Positions 1-5,587 of a stretch of 7,571 nt of DNA are shown piece after piece (position 1 is the stretch's first letter; each line of letters begins with the position of its first letter). A program made the position numbers and the translations under genes. The notes below the pieces were generated by a model that ran no database searches, was not told the origin of the DNA, and saw only the letters and a program-made list of their open reading frames with translations. The DNA lies in the NCBI GenBank assembly GCA_017743275.1, contig JAGHZG010000067.1, forward strand, positions 1-7,571. Reading direction: 5' to 3'. Origin of the DNA: Chloroflexota bacterium (GTDB lineage: Bacteria > Chloroflexota > Anaerolineae > B4-G1 > DUEL01).

Positions 1-1037
1 TCATCCGGGAGTACGGCGCGGACGCGCTCCGGTATACCCTGCTCACCTCGTCCACGCCGGGCAACGACATGAACCTGGACCCGCGCCGGATTGAGGGGGC
101 GCGGAACTTCGCCAACAAAATCTGGCAGGCGGCCCGCTACGTCCTCTCCGTCTGCGAGCGCTGGCCCGGAGAGGTCCCGGCTCTGGAAGGACTACCGCTG
201 GGGCAGCCGGAGCGCTGGATTCTGAGCCGCCTGGCCCGCCTGATTGCCACCGTGAACCATCTTATGGAAGACTACCAGTACGGGGAGGCTGGCCGCCAGA
301 TCAACGACTTCCTCTGGAGCGAGTTCTGCGACTGGTATCTGGAGATTTCCAAGATTGCCATCTACGCGCCGGACGCCACGCCCCAGTCCACCGCCCCGAC
401 GCGCGCGGTGTTGCTGACGGTGCTGGAGGAAGCGCTGCGGCTGCTGCATCCGTTCATGCCGTTCGTGACCGAGGCACTGTGGCAGGCGTTGCCCGTCCCC
501 AAAGAGACGGAGTCCCTTATGCTGGCCCGCTGGCCCGAAGAGGCCCCCTGGCCGGTGGACGAACGGGTGGAGGAGGAGATGGAGTTGCTGATGGGGCTCA
601 TCCGGGGCATCCGCAACATCCGGGCCGAGTACAACGTGGAGCCGGGGAAGCGCATCCCGGCCCTGTTCGCCGCCGGGGAGTGGGCCGGCCTGCTGCGGGA
701 GGAGCAGGCCATCCTCTGCACACTGGCGAAACTGGACCCGGTGGGGCTGACGGTCGCGGAGGCGATGGACGCGCCGGCCCAGGCGGCGACGGTGGTGGTG
801 GGCGACGTGGCGGCGTACCTGCCGCTGGCGGGGCTGGTGGACCTGGAGGCGGAGCGGGCGCGGCTGGAGAAGGAACTGGCGAAGGTGACGGCGCGTATTG
901 CTCGTAGCGAGGCACTGCTGGCCGGGGAGTTCGCCCAAAGGGCCCCGGCGGCGGTCGTGGCGCGGGAACGGGAGAAACTGGAGGACCTGCGGGCGGCCCG
1001 TCAGCAACTCCAGGAGCGGTTGGCCCGGCTCAGATAA
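1..1037 (+). CDS. valS: Valine--tRNA ligase (ValRS), C-terminal part, 5' end outside window
   Basis: Class I aminoacyl-tRNA synthetase that charges tRNA-Val with valine in the cytoplasm. The reading frame is open from the left edge (first full codon at 3) and gives 344 residues. They begin in the last part of the catalytic core, just after the expected KMSKS loop, with the family signature YGADALRYTLL then STPGNDMNL and NFANKIWQAARYV. The anticodon-binding helical domain follows, including the segments DRWILSRL-like (PERWILSRL), FLWSEFCDWYLEISK and PFMPFVTEALWQALP. The last 70 or so residues are rich in E, R, A and L and form the antiparallel coiled-coil arm typical of ValRS that contacts the tRNA. 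The gene ends at TAA 1035-1037. ATG at 69 is internal, not a start. The rest of the enzyme, with HIGH, editing domain and KMSKS, lies upstream of the window. Identity is very secure from these motifs. Confidence 0.97.
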   Translation, partial: IREYGADALRYTLLTSSTPGNDMNLDPRRIEGARNFANKIWQAARYVLSVCERWPGEVPALEGLPLGQPERWILSRLARLIATVNHLMEDYQYGEAGRQINDFLWSEFCDWYLEISKIAIYAPDATPQSTAPTRAVLLTVLEEALRLLHPFMPFVTEALWQALPVPKETESLMLARWPEEAPWPVDERVEEEMELLMGLIRGIRNIRAEYNVEPGKRIPALFAAGEWAGLLREEQAILCTLAKLDPVGLTVAEAMDAPAQAATVVVGDVAAYLPLAGLVDLEAERARLEKELAKVTARIARSEALLAGEFAQRAPAAVVAREREKLEDLRAARQQLQERLARLR

Positions 1038-1045
1038 AAACAAAA

Positions 1046-1092
1046 CAGGTGACAGTCACCTACAAGGTGACTGTCACCTGGACTGTCACCTG
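1046..1092. repeat. Palindromic repeat between valS and tRNA-Glu (16-bp hairpin plus a direct half-copy)
   Basis: Bases 1046-1061 and 1065-1080 are exact reverse complements (16 bp, loop ACA). Each arm is itself nearly palindromic around GTGAC-N-GTCAC. The 12-mer GACTGTCACCTG at 1069-1080 is repeated immediately at 1081-1092, so the unit has expanded by tandem duplication. No T-run follows, so it is not a standard intrinsic terminator, although it could stop or protect the 3' end of the valS message. It ends two bases before a -35 hexamer and could also be an operator. An interspersed repeat is the simplest reading. Confidence 0.85.
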
Positions 1093-1094
1093 AT

Positions 1095-1123
1095 TTGACA
1101 AAAATCCTCTCTGCTGGTAGAAT
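1095..1123 (+). promoter_or_regulatory. Sigma70-type promoter for tRNA-Glu
   Basis: A consensus -35 hexamer TTGACA (1095-1100) and a -10 hexamer TAGAAT (1118-1123, five of six matches to TATAAT) are separated by exactly 17 bases. The -10 ends 11 bases before the first base of the tRNA, so transcription would start about five bases upstream of the mature 5' end. The GC-rich bases after the -10 resemble the discriminators of stringently controlled stable-RNA promoters, which is an inference. Confidence 0.85.
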
Positions 1124-1134
1124 ACAGGCCGCAC

Positions 1135-1207
1135 GGCCCGTTCGTCTAGTGGACCAGGACGCTGGCCTCTCAAGCCGGAAACAGGGGTTCGAATCCCCTA
1201 CGGGCCA
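1135..1207 (+). tRNA. tRNA-Glu (anticodon CUC)
   Basis: The 73-base cloverleaf folds fully. The acceptor stem is GGCCCGT (1135-1141) with ACGGGCC (1200-1206), discriminator A at 1207. The D stem is GTC/GAC. The anticodon stem is CTGGC (1162-1166)/GCCGG (1174-1178) with loop CTCTCAA and anticodon CTC at 1169-1171, reading GAG codons. The variable region is four bases, and the T stem AGGGG/CCCCT encloses TTCGAAT. The 3' CCA is not encoded after the discriminator and must be added enzymatically. GAG codons are frequent in this GC-rich genome, which suits a dedicated CUC isoacceptor. It has its own promoter and stands alone between valS and a convergent gene. Confidence 0.97.
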
Positions 1208-1227
1208 TCGGCCCATCTGTGGGAAAA

Positions 1228-1278
1228 TGTAGGGGCAACCGCAAGGGGGCGACCGCAAGGGTCGCCCCTACAATTTTT
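1228..1278. terminator. Hairpin with T-run after tRNA-Glu, probable terminator; contains a repeated core
   Basis: A 9-bp perfect GC-rich stem, 1246-1254 with 1260-1268 (loop GCAAG), lies inside a wider alternative pairing of TGTAGGGGC (1228-1236) with GCCCCTACA (1264-1272). TTTTT follows at 1274-1278. This suits intrinsic termination of the tRNA transcript. On the minus strand the wider stem is followed by ATTTT, so it may also serve the convergent phosphodiesterase gene. The core CAACCGCAAGGG (1236-1247) recurs as CGACCGCAAGGG (1250-1261) and more loosely at 1345-1356, so this is also a member of a repeat family. Confidence 0.6.
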
Positions 1279-1301
1279 GTCCCCGGCCAATCGTAGGGGC
1301 A

Positions 1302-1337
1302 GGGCTTGCCCCTGCCCCTGGGCTTGCCCCTGCCCCT
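1302..1337. repeat. Two tandem copies of an 18-bp repeat
   Basis: GGGCTTGCCCCTGCCCCT is present at 1302-1319 and again, identically, at 1320-1337. GTAGGGGCAGGG just before it (1293-1304) can pair with the CCTGCCCCT part of either copy, so the stretch also forms a hairpin. It contains no plausible coding sequence. Confidence 0.85.
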
Positions 1338-1340
1338 GTG

Positions 1341-1394
1341 AGGGCGAACGCAAGGATCGCCTTACATTCGTGCGTGTCCTTCGTGTCCCTCGTG
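1341..1394. repeat. Degenerate hairpin plus 9-bp TTCGTGTCC-like repeats before the convergent gene end
   Basis: AGGGCGA (1341-1347) pairs with TCGCCTT (1357-1363) allowing one G-T pair; the loop carries the same ACGCAAGG core seen at 1236-1261. It is followed by imperfect copies of a TTCGTGTCC-like unit to 1394, just before the stop codon of the minus-strand phosphodiesterase. With the other elements this accounts for the whole gap between the tRNA and that gene. Confidence 0.55.
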
Positions 1395-1395
1395 G

Positions 1396-3103
1396 TTATT
1401 TTCTACCCCGCCACCGCTGCAGCCCCCAGCCGATGAGCACCCCCAGCGGCGCCAGAATCACCCCCAGAAGCCCCGTCGGCACCATCTGCAACAGGTCCAT
1501 ATAGTACTTGAACCCCAGTTTCAGGTCCGGGAGGGCCCAGGAGAAGCGGATGTTGTAGAGCCAGTAGAACAGGTCCACCTGGAGCAGGAGCAGGTAGCCC
1601 ACGAAGAAGGCGAAGGTCACCATCCGCTCCAGGGTCTGCAGGAGGGGCCGTTTCCAGGAGACGAAGGCCAGCAGGAGCCCGGCCACGGTGAACGAGAGGG
1701 CCGCGTCCAGCAGCCGTTCGTTGAAGAAGGCCTTGATCTGGGCCTCGGTGTTGAAGGCGGAGAGAGACCAGTTGTACCCCCGCCCGAAAAAGAGGGCGTT
1801 GTAGAAGGCGAAGTAGAGCAGGGCAAACCCCAGCGGGATCAGCAACTGGCGCCATCGTCGCCGGAAGAGGAGCAGGTAGAGAAGCGGGACGAAAGCAATG
1901 CCCAGAGCGATGGGCAGCCGGAGGAGCCGTTCCTGCCAGAATCGTTTCGCCCGCGCGGCCTGAGCCCGCGCCGTGATCTCCTCCCACATGCCACTCACGG
2001 CCCCCTCTTCCCCCCGCGCGAGCCGCTCCCGGTATTTGGTCAACACGTTCCCCGCAAACGGCCGGACCCCCAGGGCCTGGGCGTAGGCGTCGTAGAATCC
2101 CACCAGTTGCAGGCCGGCGTTCAGCCCGATGCGCCCTTTCGTTTCGGCCGATGCCTCCAGCATCTCCACCAGCGGGCGGCCCTGGGCGTGGACCGGGATG
2201 GGGATGCCCAGCAGGGCGGCAATGGTGGGGGCGATGTCGGCCTGAAGCCGCTCCGTATACACCCCGTGCCGGATGGCCTTCCCCACCATCACCAGCGGAA
2301 CTTGCAGGACCGACTCCTCCCAGCCACCGTGCCCACCGACATCCACATGCCCGTGGTCGGAGATGACGATCAGGACGTCTTTCTCCGGGTCCAGTCGTTC
2401 TGCCAGGAAGCCGATGTAGCCGTCCACCCGTTGCACCTCATCCAGGTACGGAGAACTGATACCACCGTACAGATGGGCCAGTTCGTCGGTCCCCAAAGTA
2501 AACCAATATAAGGCCTTCTGAGTACTCGTCCAGTGTCCGAACGGCCAGATGGTAACTCTTGCTATCCATCTCGGTCCACGCTTCCAGCGGGATATTCTCC
2601 CCCTTAGGCCAGGACACTTCTATGAAGTCTGTGAGATGAGAGCCGTAGAGTTTTTCCCATCCTCCTCCCCCGACGATGACAGAGGGCATCCCGGCATCCC
2701 GCGCCGCCTTGAAGATGGTGTCCACCCGGACTTCCCCCTCGTACCAGTTGGTGGTCACCCCGCTGATCTCCTGCCAGGTGCCCGACACAAGGACCGTCCA
2801 GGAGGGATAGGAGAGCGACGGCTGCCCAATCCGAACGGAGAGGTCAGCCCCCCGCTGACGGAGTTCGTTCAGGCGGGGCATATTCCGGGAGGCGTCCAGC
2901 CGCAACCCGTCCACCAGGACCAGGACGACCCGTCGGGCCAGGGGTTCGGCCGCGATCCCCCGGGGCAGGTCGGTCAGGTAAGGGGTCTGGTACTCCACCA
3001 CCGCGTCCCAGCTCAGCATCGCCAGGTTCTGGGCCTGGTAACCGATGGCCGCCAGGATGAGAAGGACCAGGACCAGCAGCAGGATTTTCCCCACGCGAGC
3101 CAT
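1396..3103 (-). pseudogene. Membrane-anchored alkaline-phosphatase-superfamily phosphodiesterase, disrupted by a frame break
   Basis: Reconstructed product of 568 residues, start ATG 3103-3101 preceded at a 5-base gap by AAGGAGGT (3109-3116). A hydrophobic N-terminal segment (about residues 6-24) is followed by an extracytoplasmic type I phosphodiesterase/nucleotide pyrophosphatase-like domain. VLVLVDGLR holds metal ligand D65. SLSYPSWTVLVSG holds the likely serine nucleophile S98. TDELAH supplies D206 and H210. VISDHGH supplies D249 and H250, and GGHGG gives H258. About five transmembrane helices follow (near 396-413, 420-439, 466-482, 493-515, 540-560). The layout recalls GPI-ethanolamine-phosphate-transferase-like enzymes, but the substrate is unknown. 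The frame changes by one base at the run of four C, 2491-2494: upstream reads VYFG, downstream TDELAHLYGG. Unshifted, the first frame stops at 2438 after 221 residues, without most metal ligands. Both halves are well conserved, so the break is recent, a sequence error, or recoded. Confidence 0.85.
2491..2494 (-). other. Frame-break site (GGGG on the coding strand)
   Basis: On the coding strand the bases TACTTTGGGGACCGACGAA give Y-F-G in the upstream frame and T-D-E in the downstream frame. Continuity needs one base removed, most simply one G of the four, or two bases added. The family motif TDE..H straddles the point, which places the break to within a few bases. The downstream frame has no ribosome binding site or ATG nearby, only a TTG at 2496-2494, so an independent second gene is unlikely. 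Confidence 0.85.
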
Positions 3104-3120
3104 ATCACACCTCCTTGGGT

Positions 3121-3149
3121 ATAATATGTTCTGATACTGGGAGTGCCAG
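3121..3149 (-). promoter_or_regulatory. Possible promoter of the phosphodiesterase gene
   Basis: On the minus strand CTGGCA (3149-3144, four of six -35 matches) and TATTAT (3126-3121, five of six -10 matches) are 17 bases apart. The predicted start of transcription would fall within or next to the Shine-Dalgarno sequence at 3109-3116, leaving almost no leader. This weakens the call, and the real promoter may lie further upstream. Confidence 0.3.
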
Positions 3150-3325
3150 CCCACCCCGACTTGATAACGGCGGGAATCTCTGGCCTCCCCTCGGGCAGCG
3201 CCTTCGGGGCGAAGCCTGAGATCTGGCTCAGGGAGGGCAGCGCTGTGCCTTCTTGTTTCCCTGCTCCTGAGGAGCAAATTCTATGTCCAGTATGCGCCCC
3301 TCGTCCCGATGGGCCTCGCCCCGAG
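3150..3325. other. Non-coding stretch, no recognised feature
   Basis: First part of the 600-base gap between the threonine dehydrogenase and phosphodiesterase genes. Open frames exist on both strands, but their translations are rich in P, R, G and S with no recognisable motif, and none has a convincing ribosome binding site. It may hold the phosphodiesterase promoter or remnants of a decayed gene; neither can be shown. Confidence 0.4.
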
Positions 3326-3354
3326 CCCTCGGCCCCGAGGCCTCGGGCCGAGGG
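3326..3354. repeat. GC-rich inverted repeat (10-bp arms)
   Basis: CCCTCGGCCC (3326-3335) is the exact reverse complement of GGGCCGAGGG (3345-3354). The interior contains a second palindrome GAGGCCTC (3337-3344), so two foldings compete. No T-run follows on either side. Confidence 0.7.
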
Positions 3355-3489
3355 GGCTTCTCGGCCCGGGGGGTACTTCTCACCCGCATCCTGTTCACAA
3401 TCTGCCACTCCCTTGTGTGAAAAACGCGGATTTCTTCTCACCGCAGAGAGTGCCAAGAATGCGTACCTCACCCCTCCCCCCAGCCCTCT

Positions 3490-3520
3490 CCCCTCTCCTG
3501 GCCGAAGGCCATGAGAGGGG
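3490..3520. repeat. Hairpin with 14-bp arms, one mismatch
   Basis: CCCCTCTCCTGGCC (3490-3503) pairs with GGCCATGAGAGGGG (3507-3520) around a GAA loop with a single C-A mismatch. It is the first of three consecutive hairpins in the gap downstream of the threonine dehydrogenase gene. Confidence 0.75.
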
Positions 3521-3531
3521 GAGATAATGGA

Positions 3532-3567
3532 GGTTTGGGGGCGGCGGCTTCGCCGCCGCCCCAAACC
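3532..3567. repeat. Very strong GC-rich hairpin (about 16 bp with one bulged G)
   Basis: The arms 3532-3548 and 3552-3567 pair throughout except for one extra G on the left arm; the core is GGCGGCGGC-TTC-GCCGCCGCC. Pyrimidine-rich sequence follows on the plus strand but there is no T-run on the minus strand, the direction of the neighbouring genes. It could still stop transcription or protect an RNA end. Confidence 0.8.
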
Positions 3568-3580
3568 CCTTCTTCTTCCC

Positions 3581-3607
3581 CCTTCTCTCCCGTTTCGGGG
3601 GAGAAGG
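3581..3607. repeat. Hairpin with 11-bp arms, one mismatch
   Basis: CCTTCTCTCCC (3581-3591) pairs with GGGGGAGAAGG (3597-3607) around GTTTC with one mismatch. It belongs to the same cluster as the two hairpins just upstream. C/T-rich and G/A-rich flanks extend the asymmetry. Confidence 0.7.
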
Positions 3608-3665
3608 AGGCAAGGGGGGATGAGGGGGTCAAAATGGGTCTGCCGACCGAGATTGAATGGATTTT

Positions 3666-3692
3666 CTGCGCCCCCTGCGTTCTCTGCGATGA
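3666..3692. repeat. Three 9-bp CTGCG-led repeats next to the threonine dehydrogenase stop
   Basis: CTGCG occurs at 3666, 3675 and 3684, a 9-base period with variable second halves. A related CACCGCAGAGAG stretch in opposite orientation lies near 3441-3453. The repeat ends about 10 bases from the stop codon of the minus-strand gene. Confidence 0.5.
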
Positions 3693-3703
3693 AATCTGTT
3701 ACG

Positions 3704-4684
3704 CTATGGAGAGGGCGAGCCCAATTTGCGGCTCAGTTTCTCCAGCATGTCCGCCACCATCGTGGGGAGGTCATATTGGGGCGACCACCCCCATTCCTCC
3801 CGCGCCGCGCTGTCATCCACCGTACGGGGCCAGGAATCAGCAATCCGCTGGCGGAAGTCCGGCCGGTATTCACAGACGAATTCGGGAATGTGCTTTTTGA
3901 TTTCGGCGGCCAACTCCCCGACGGAGAAACTGAGGCCCGCCAGGTTGAAGTCTGTATGGTGCTTGAGGCGGGCGAAGTCGGCCTCCATCAGCATCAGCGT
4001 CGCCCGGATGCAGTCGGGCATGTACATCATCGGCAGGACCGTGTCCTCCCGGACGAAGCAGGTGTAGCGCTTGTGCTGGATGGCCTCGTAGAAGATTTCC
4101 ACCGCGTAGTCGGTGGTGCCGCCGCCGGGCAGAGTCTCGCTGCTGATAATGCCCGGATAGCGGAGGCCCCGCACGTCCAGCCCGAAGCGGCGGACGTAGT
4201 AGTTGCCCAGCAGTTCGCCCGTGACTTTGGTCAGACCGTACATCGTCGTCGGGCGGAGGACCGTCTCCTGGGGGGCCGGGTCCCGGGGCGTCTCCGGGCC
4301 GAAGACGGCGATGGAACTGGGGACGAAGACTCGCACCATCCCGTGCTCCCGGGCGACCTCCAGGACGTTGTAGAGGCCGTTGATGTTGACATCCCAGGCC
4401 CGGTGGGGATTCTTCTCCCCGGCGGCGGAGAGGACGGCGGCCATATGGTAGATGGTGTCTATGTGGTACTTGCGGACCACCGCCTCCAGTTCTTCCCGTT
4501 TCGTGACGTCCAGGAATTCAAAGGGGCCCGAATCACAGAGGGCAGGTTTTTCAGGGGGACGCAGGTCTGTGGCAATGACGTTCTCTCTGCCATATTTTTC
4601 ACGCAGCGCCTGGGTCAGTTCGGAACCAATCTGTCCGCAGGCTCCGGTGACCAGAATGCGCTTCATCTCTCGGTGATTGGACAT
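3704..4684 (-). CDS. L-threonine 3-dehydrogenase, short-chain (epimerase-like) type
   Basis: 326 residues. Known members of this extended-SDR family oxidise L-threonine with NAD+ to 2-amino-3-ketobutyrate, which then gives glycine plus acetyl-CoA or aminoacetone; cytosolic. The Rossmann motif GACGQIG is at 14-20, the strand-end acid D40 selects NAD, and AAVLSAAGEKNP is near 82-93. The catalytic set is S123/S124 (VPSSIAVFGPETP) with Y149 and K153 (MYGLTK). RYPGIIS, GTTDYAVEIFY, LPMMYMPD and WPRTVDDSAAREEWGW are typical of threonine dehydrogenases rather than UDP-sugar epimerases. The start ATG 4684-4682 has GAGGAG five bases upstream; an internal ATG at 4666 is less well placed. The open frame runs further upstream only through the 7-bp repeats, so longer starts are wrong. 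No 2-amino-3-ketobutyrate CoA ligase gene is visible. It follows the CBS-ACT gene in the same direction. A plain NAD-dependent epimerase is the less likely alternative. Confidence 0.88.
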   Translation of the reverse strand: MSNHREMKRILVTGACGQIGSELTQALREKYGRENVIATDLRPPEKPALCDSGPFEFLDVTKREELEAVVRKYHIDTIYHMAAVLSAAGEKNPHRAWDVNINGLYNVLEVAREHGMVRVFVPSSIAVFGPETPRDPAPQETVLRPTTMYGLTKVTGELLGNYYVRRFGLDVRGLRYPGIISSETLPGGGTTDYAVEIFYEAIQHKRYTCFVREDTVLPMMYMPDCIRATLMLMEADFARLKHHTDFNLAGLSFSVGELAAEIKKHIPEFVCEYRPDFRQRIADSWPRTVDDSAAREEWGWSPQYDLPTMVADMLEKLSRKLGSPSP

Positions 4685-4703
4685 GGGGGCTCCTCTTTTT
4701 GAA

Positions 4704-4866
4704 GGTCGCAGGTCGCAGGGTCGCAGGTCACAGGGTCGCAGGTCGCACGCCGCATGTCGCAGGTCGCACGTCGCAGGGCGCAGGTCGCACGTCGCAGGGC
4801 GCAGGTCGCACGTCGCAGGGCGCAGATCGCACGTCGCAGGGCGCAGGTCGCACGCCGGAGGTCGCA
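4704..4866. repeat. Tandem array of about 23 heptamers (GGTCGCA), with a 21-bp higher-order unit
   Basis: The array parses as 7-base units, GGTCGCA and variants CGTCGCA, GGGCGCA, GGTCACA and CGCCGCA, with two 8-base units. At 4762-4845 three variants in fixed order (GGTCGCA, CGTCGCA, GGGCGCA) form a 21-base unit repeated four times with one base change. Being 7-periodic, it is open in several frames and gives spurious 7-residue protein repeats. It fills the space between the CBS-ACT stop codon and the Shine-Dalgarno sequence of the threonine dehydrogenase gene. There are no spacers, so it is not CRISPR. Confidence 0.95.
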
Positions 4867-4868
4867 GG

Positions 4869-5513
4869 TTATGGCTCCCAAACGTGCTGGACCAGGATGC
4901 CCTCTTTCTGAAGGGCCTCCAGGAGCGTTTCCCGGTCCACCCCTTCCACCCGGATCGCGATGATCCGGTCCTCGGGGCGCTTCCCCCAGAAGGTCCCCAG
5001 GGAATGGATGTTGCCCCCCAGCGCGGCAATGCAGTCCACCACCCGGGCCAGGCTTCCCACCTTCTCTGGGATGACCACGGTGATGCGAAGGCTGGGGTAT
5101 CCTCCCCCCAGGCCCTCCACGAAGACCCGGAAAATGTCCGTGTCGCTGATGATGCCCACCAATTGGTCGTTCTCCACCACCGGCAAGCAGCCGATGCGGT
5201 GCCGGATCATCACCTGGGCCGCCTCCTCAATGGGCAGGTCCGGCGAGACAGTGATGACGTCCCGATTCATGACCTGTCCCACCGTCATCCGGGAGAGGAG
5301 ATACTGAATCTCAAAGTTGCTGAGGGACATTTCCGGTTTGGGGGACGCGTAGACCAGGGCTTTCTCGGTGGTGATCCCGACCAGTTTGCCGCTCGGGTCC
5401 ACCACGGGCAGGTGGCGGAAGCGCTTCTGGCGGATCAGGTCCAGCGCGTCTTTGACGGATACATCAGGGGTAACGGTTATCGGGTTGGGGGTCATCCGGT
5501 CGCGAACCAGCAT
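4869..5513 (-). CDS. CBS-CBS-ACT domain protein (AcuB-like)
   Basis: 214 residues, soluble, no signal peptide or membrane segment. Two CBS motifs occupy roughly residues 5-55 (VRDRMTPNPITV, RFRHLPVVD, LVGITTEKAL) and 78-130 (VGQVMNRDVITVSP, RIGCLPVVEND, LVGIISDTDIFRV). A C-terminal ACT-type domain spans about 142-212 (SLRITVVIPEKVGSLARVVDCIAALGGNIHS). CBS pairs commonly bind adenine nucleotides and ACT domains bind amino acids or related small ligands, so the product is probably a sensor or regulator with no catalytic site. The domain order matches AcuB-type proteins, but there is no acetoin gene cluster, so I assign no symbol. The start ATG 5513-5511 has AAAGGAGG four bases upstream, a strong site; the frame extends upstream only into repeats. 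The gene lies between the HIT and threonine dehydrogenase genes on the same strand. A role in sensing energy state or an amino acid for threonine breakdown is speculative. Confidence 0.9.
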   Translation of the reverse strand: MLVRDRMTPNPITVTPDVSVKDALDLIRQKRFRHLPVVDPSGKLVGITTEKALVYASPKPEMSLSNFEIQYLLSRMTVGQVMNRDVITVSPDLPIEEAAQVMIRHRIGCLPVVENDQLVGIISDTDIFRVFVEGLGGGYPSLRITVVIPEKVGSLARVVDCIAALGGNIHSLGTFWGKRPEDRIIAIRVEGVDRETLLEALQKEGILVQHVWEP

Positions 5514-5528
5514 AGGGCCTCCTTTGAA

Positions 5529-5582
5529 ACCAATGTACCAATGACCAATGTACCAATTTACCAATGACCCATATACCAACAC
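5529..5582. repeat. Tandem 7/8-bp ACCAATG(T) repeats
   Basis: Seven consecutive units begin with ACC: ACCAATGT, ACCAATG, ACCAATGT, ACCAATTT, ACCAATG, ACCCATAT, ACCAACAC. They fill the gap between the HIT stop codon and the CBS-ACT Shine-Dalgarno sequence. The array is AT-richer than its surroundings and unrelated in sequence to the GGTCGCA array, although its unit length is similar. Confidence 0.9.
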
Positions 5583-5587
5583 ACCGA

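Noticed and set aside
192..1043. Minus-strand frame opposite valS
   Set aside because: It is rich in R, Q, H and L with no motif, as expected for the antisense of a GC-rich gene; valS is certain.
1046..1080. Intrinsic terminator of valS
   Set aside because: The hairpin is strong, but it has an AT-poor flank without a T-run and occurs with an extra tandem half-copy, which fits a repeat better.
1396..2496. Separate downstream gene starting at TTG 2496
   Set aside because: It begins in the middle of a conserved metal-binding motif and lacks a ribosome site; it is the continuation of the upstream frame after a frame break.
3120..3125. Plus-strand TATAAT as a promoter
   Set aside because: There is no reasonable -35 at 16-18 bases and no plus-strand gene downstream.
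3013..3564. Minus-strand and plus-strand frames in the gap upstream of the phosphodiesterase
   Set aside because: Translations are low complexity, rich in P, G, R and S, cross several hairpins and lack a ribosome site or motif.
3527..4702. Long plus-strand open frame opposite the threonine dehydrogenase gene
   Set aside because: It is a GC-rich shadow with no recognisable motif; the minus strand carries an unmistakable SDR enzyme.
4704..4866. CRISPR array
   Set aside because: Units are contiguous 7-mers without spacers, and there are no cas genes.
4685..5029. N-terminal extension of the threonine dehydrogenase frame with repeated CDLRPAT residues
   Set aside because: It is the translation of the 7-bp repeat and of the antisense of the CBS-ACT gene. 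Family length and the GAGGAG site support the start at 4684.
4677..5567. Plus-strand open frame across the heptamer array and the CBS-ACT gene
   Set aside because: Its first part is repeat and the rest is antisense to clear CBS and ACT domains.
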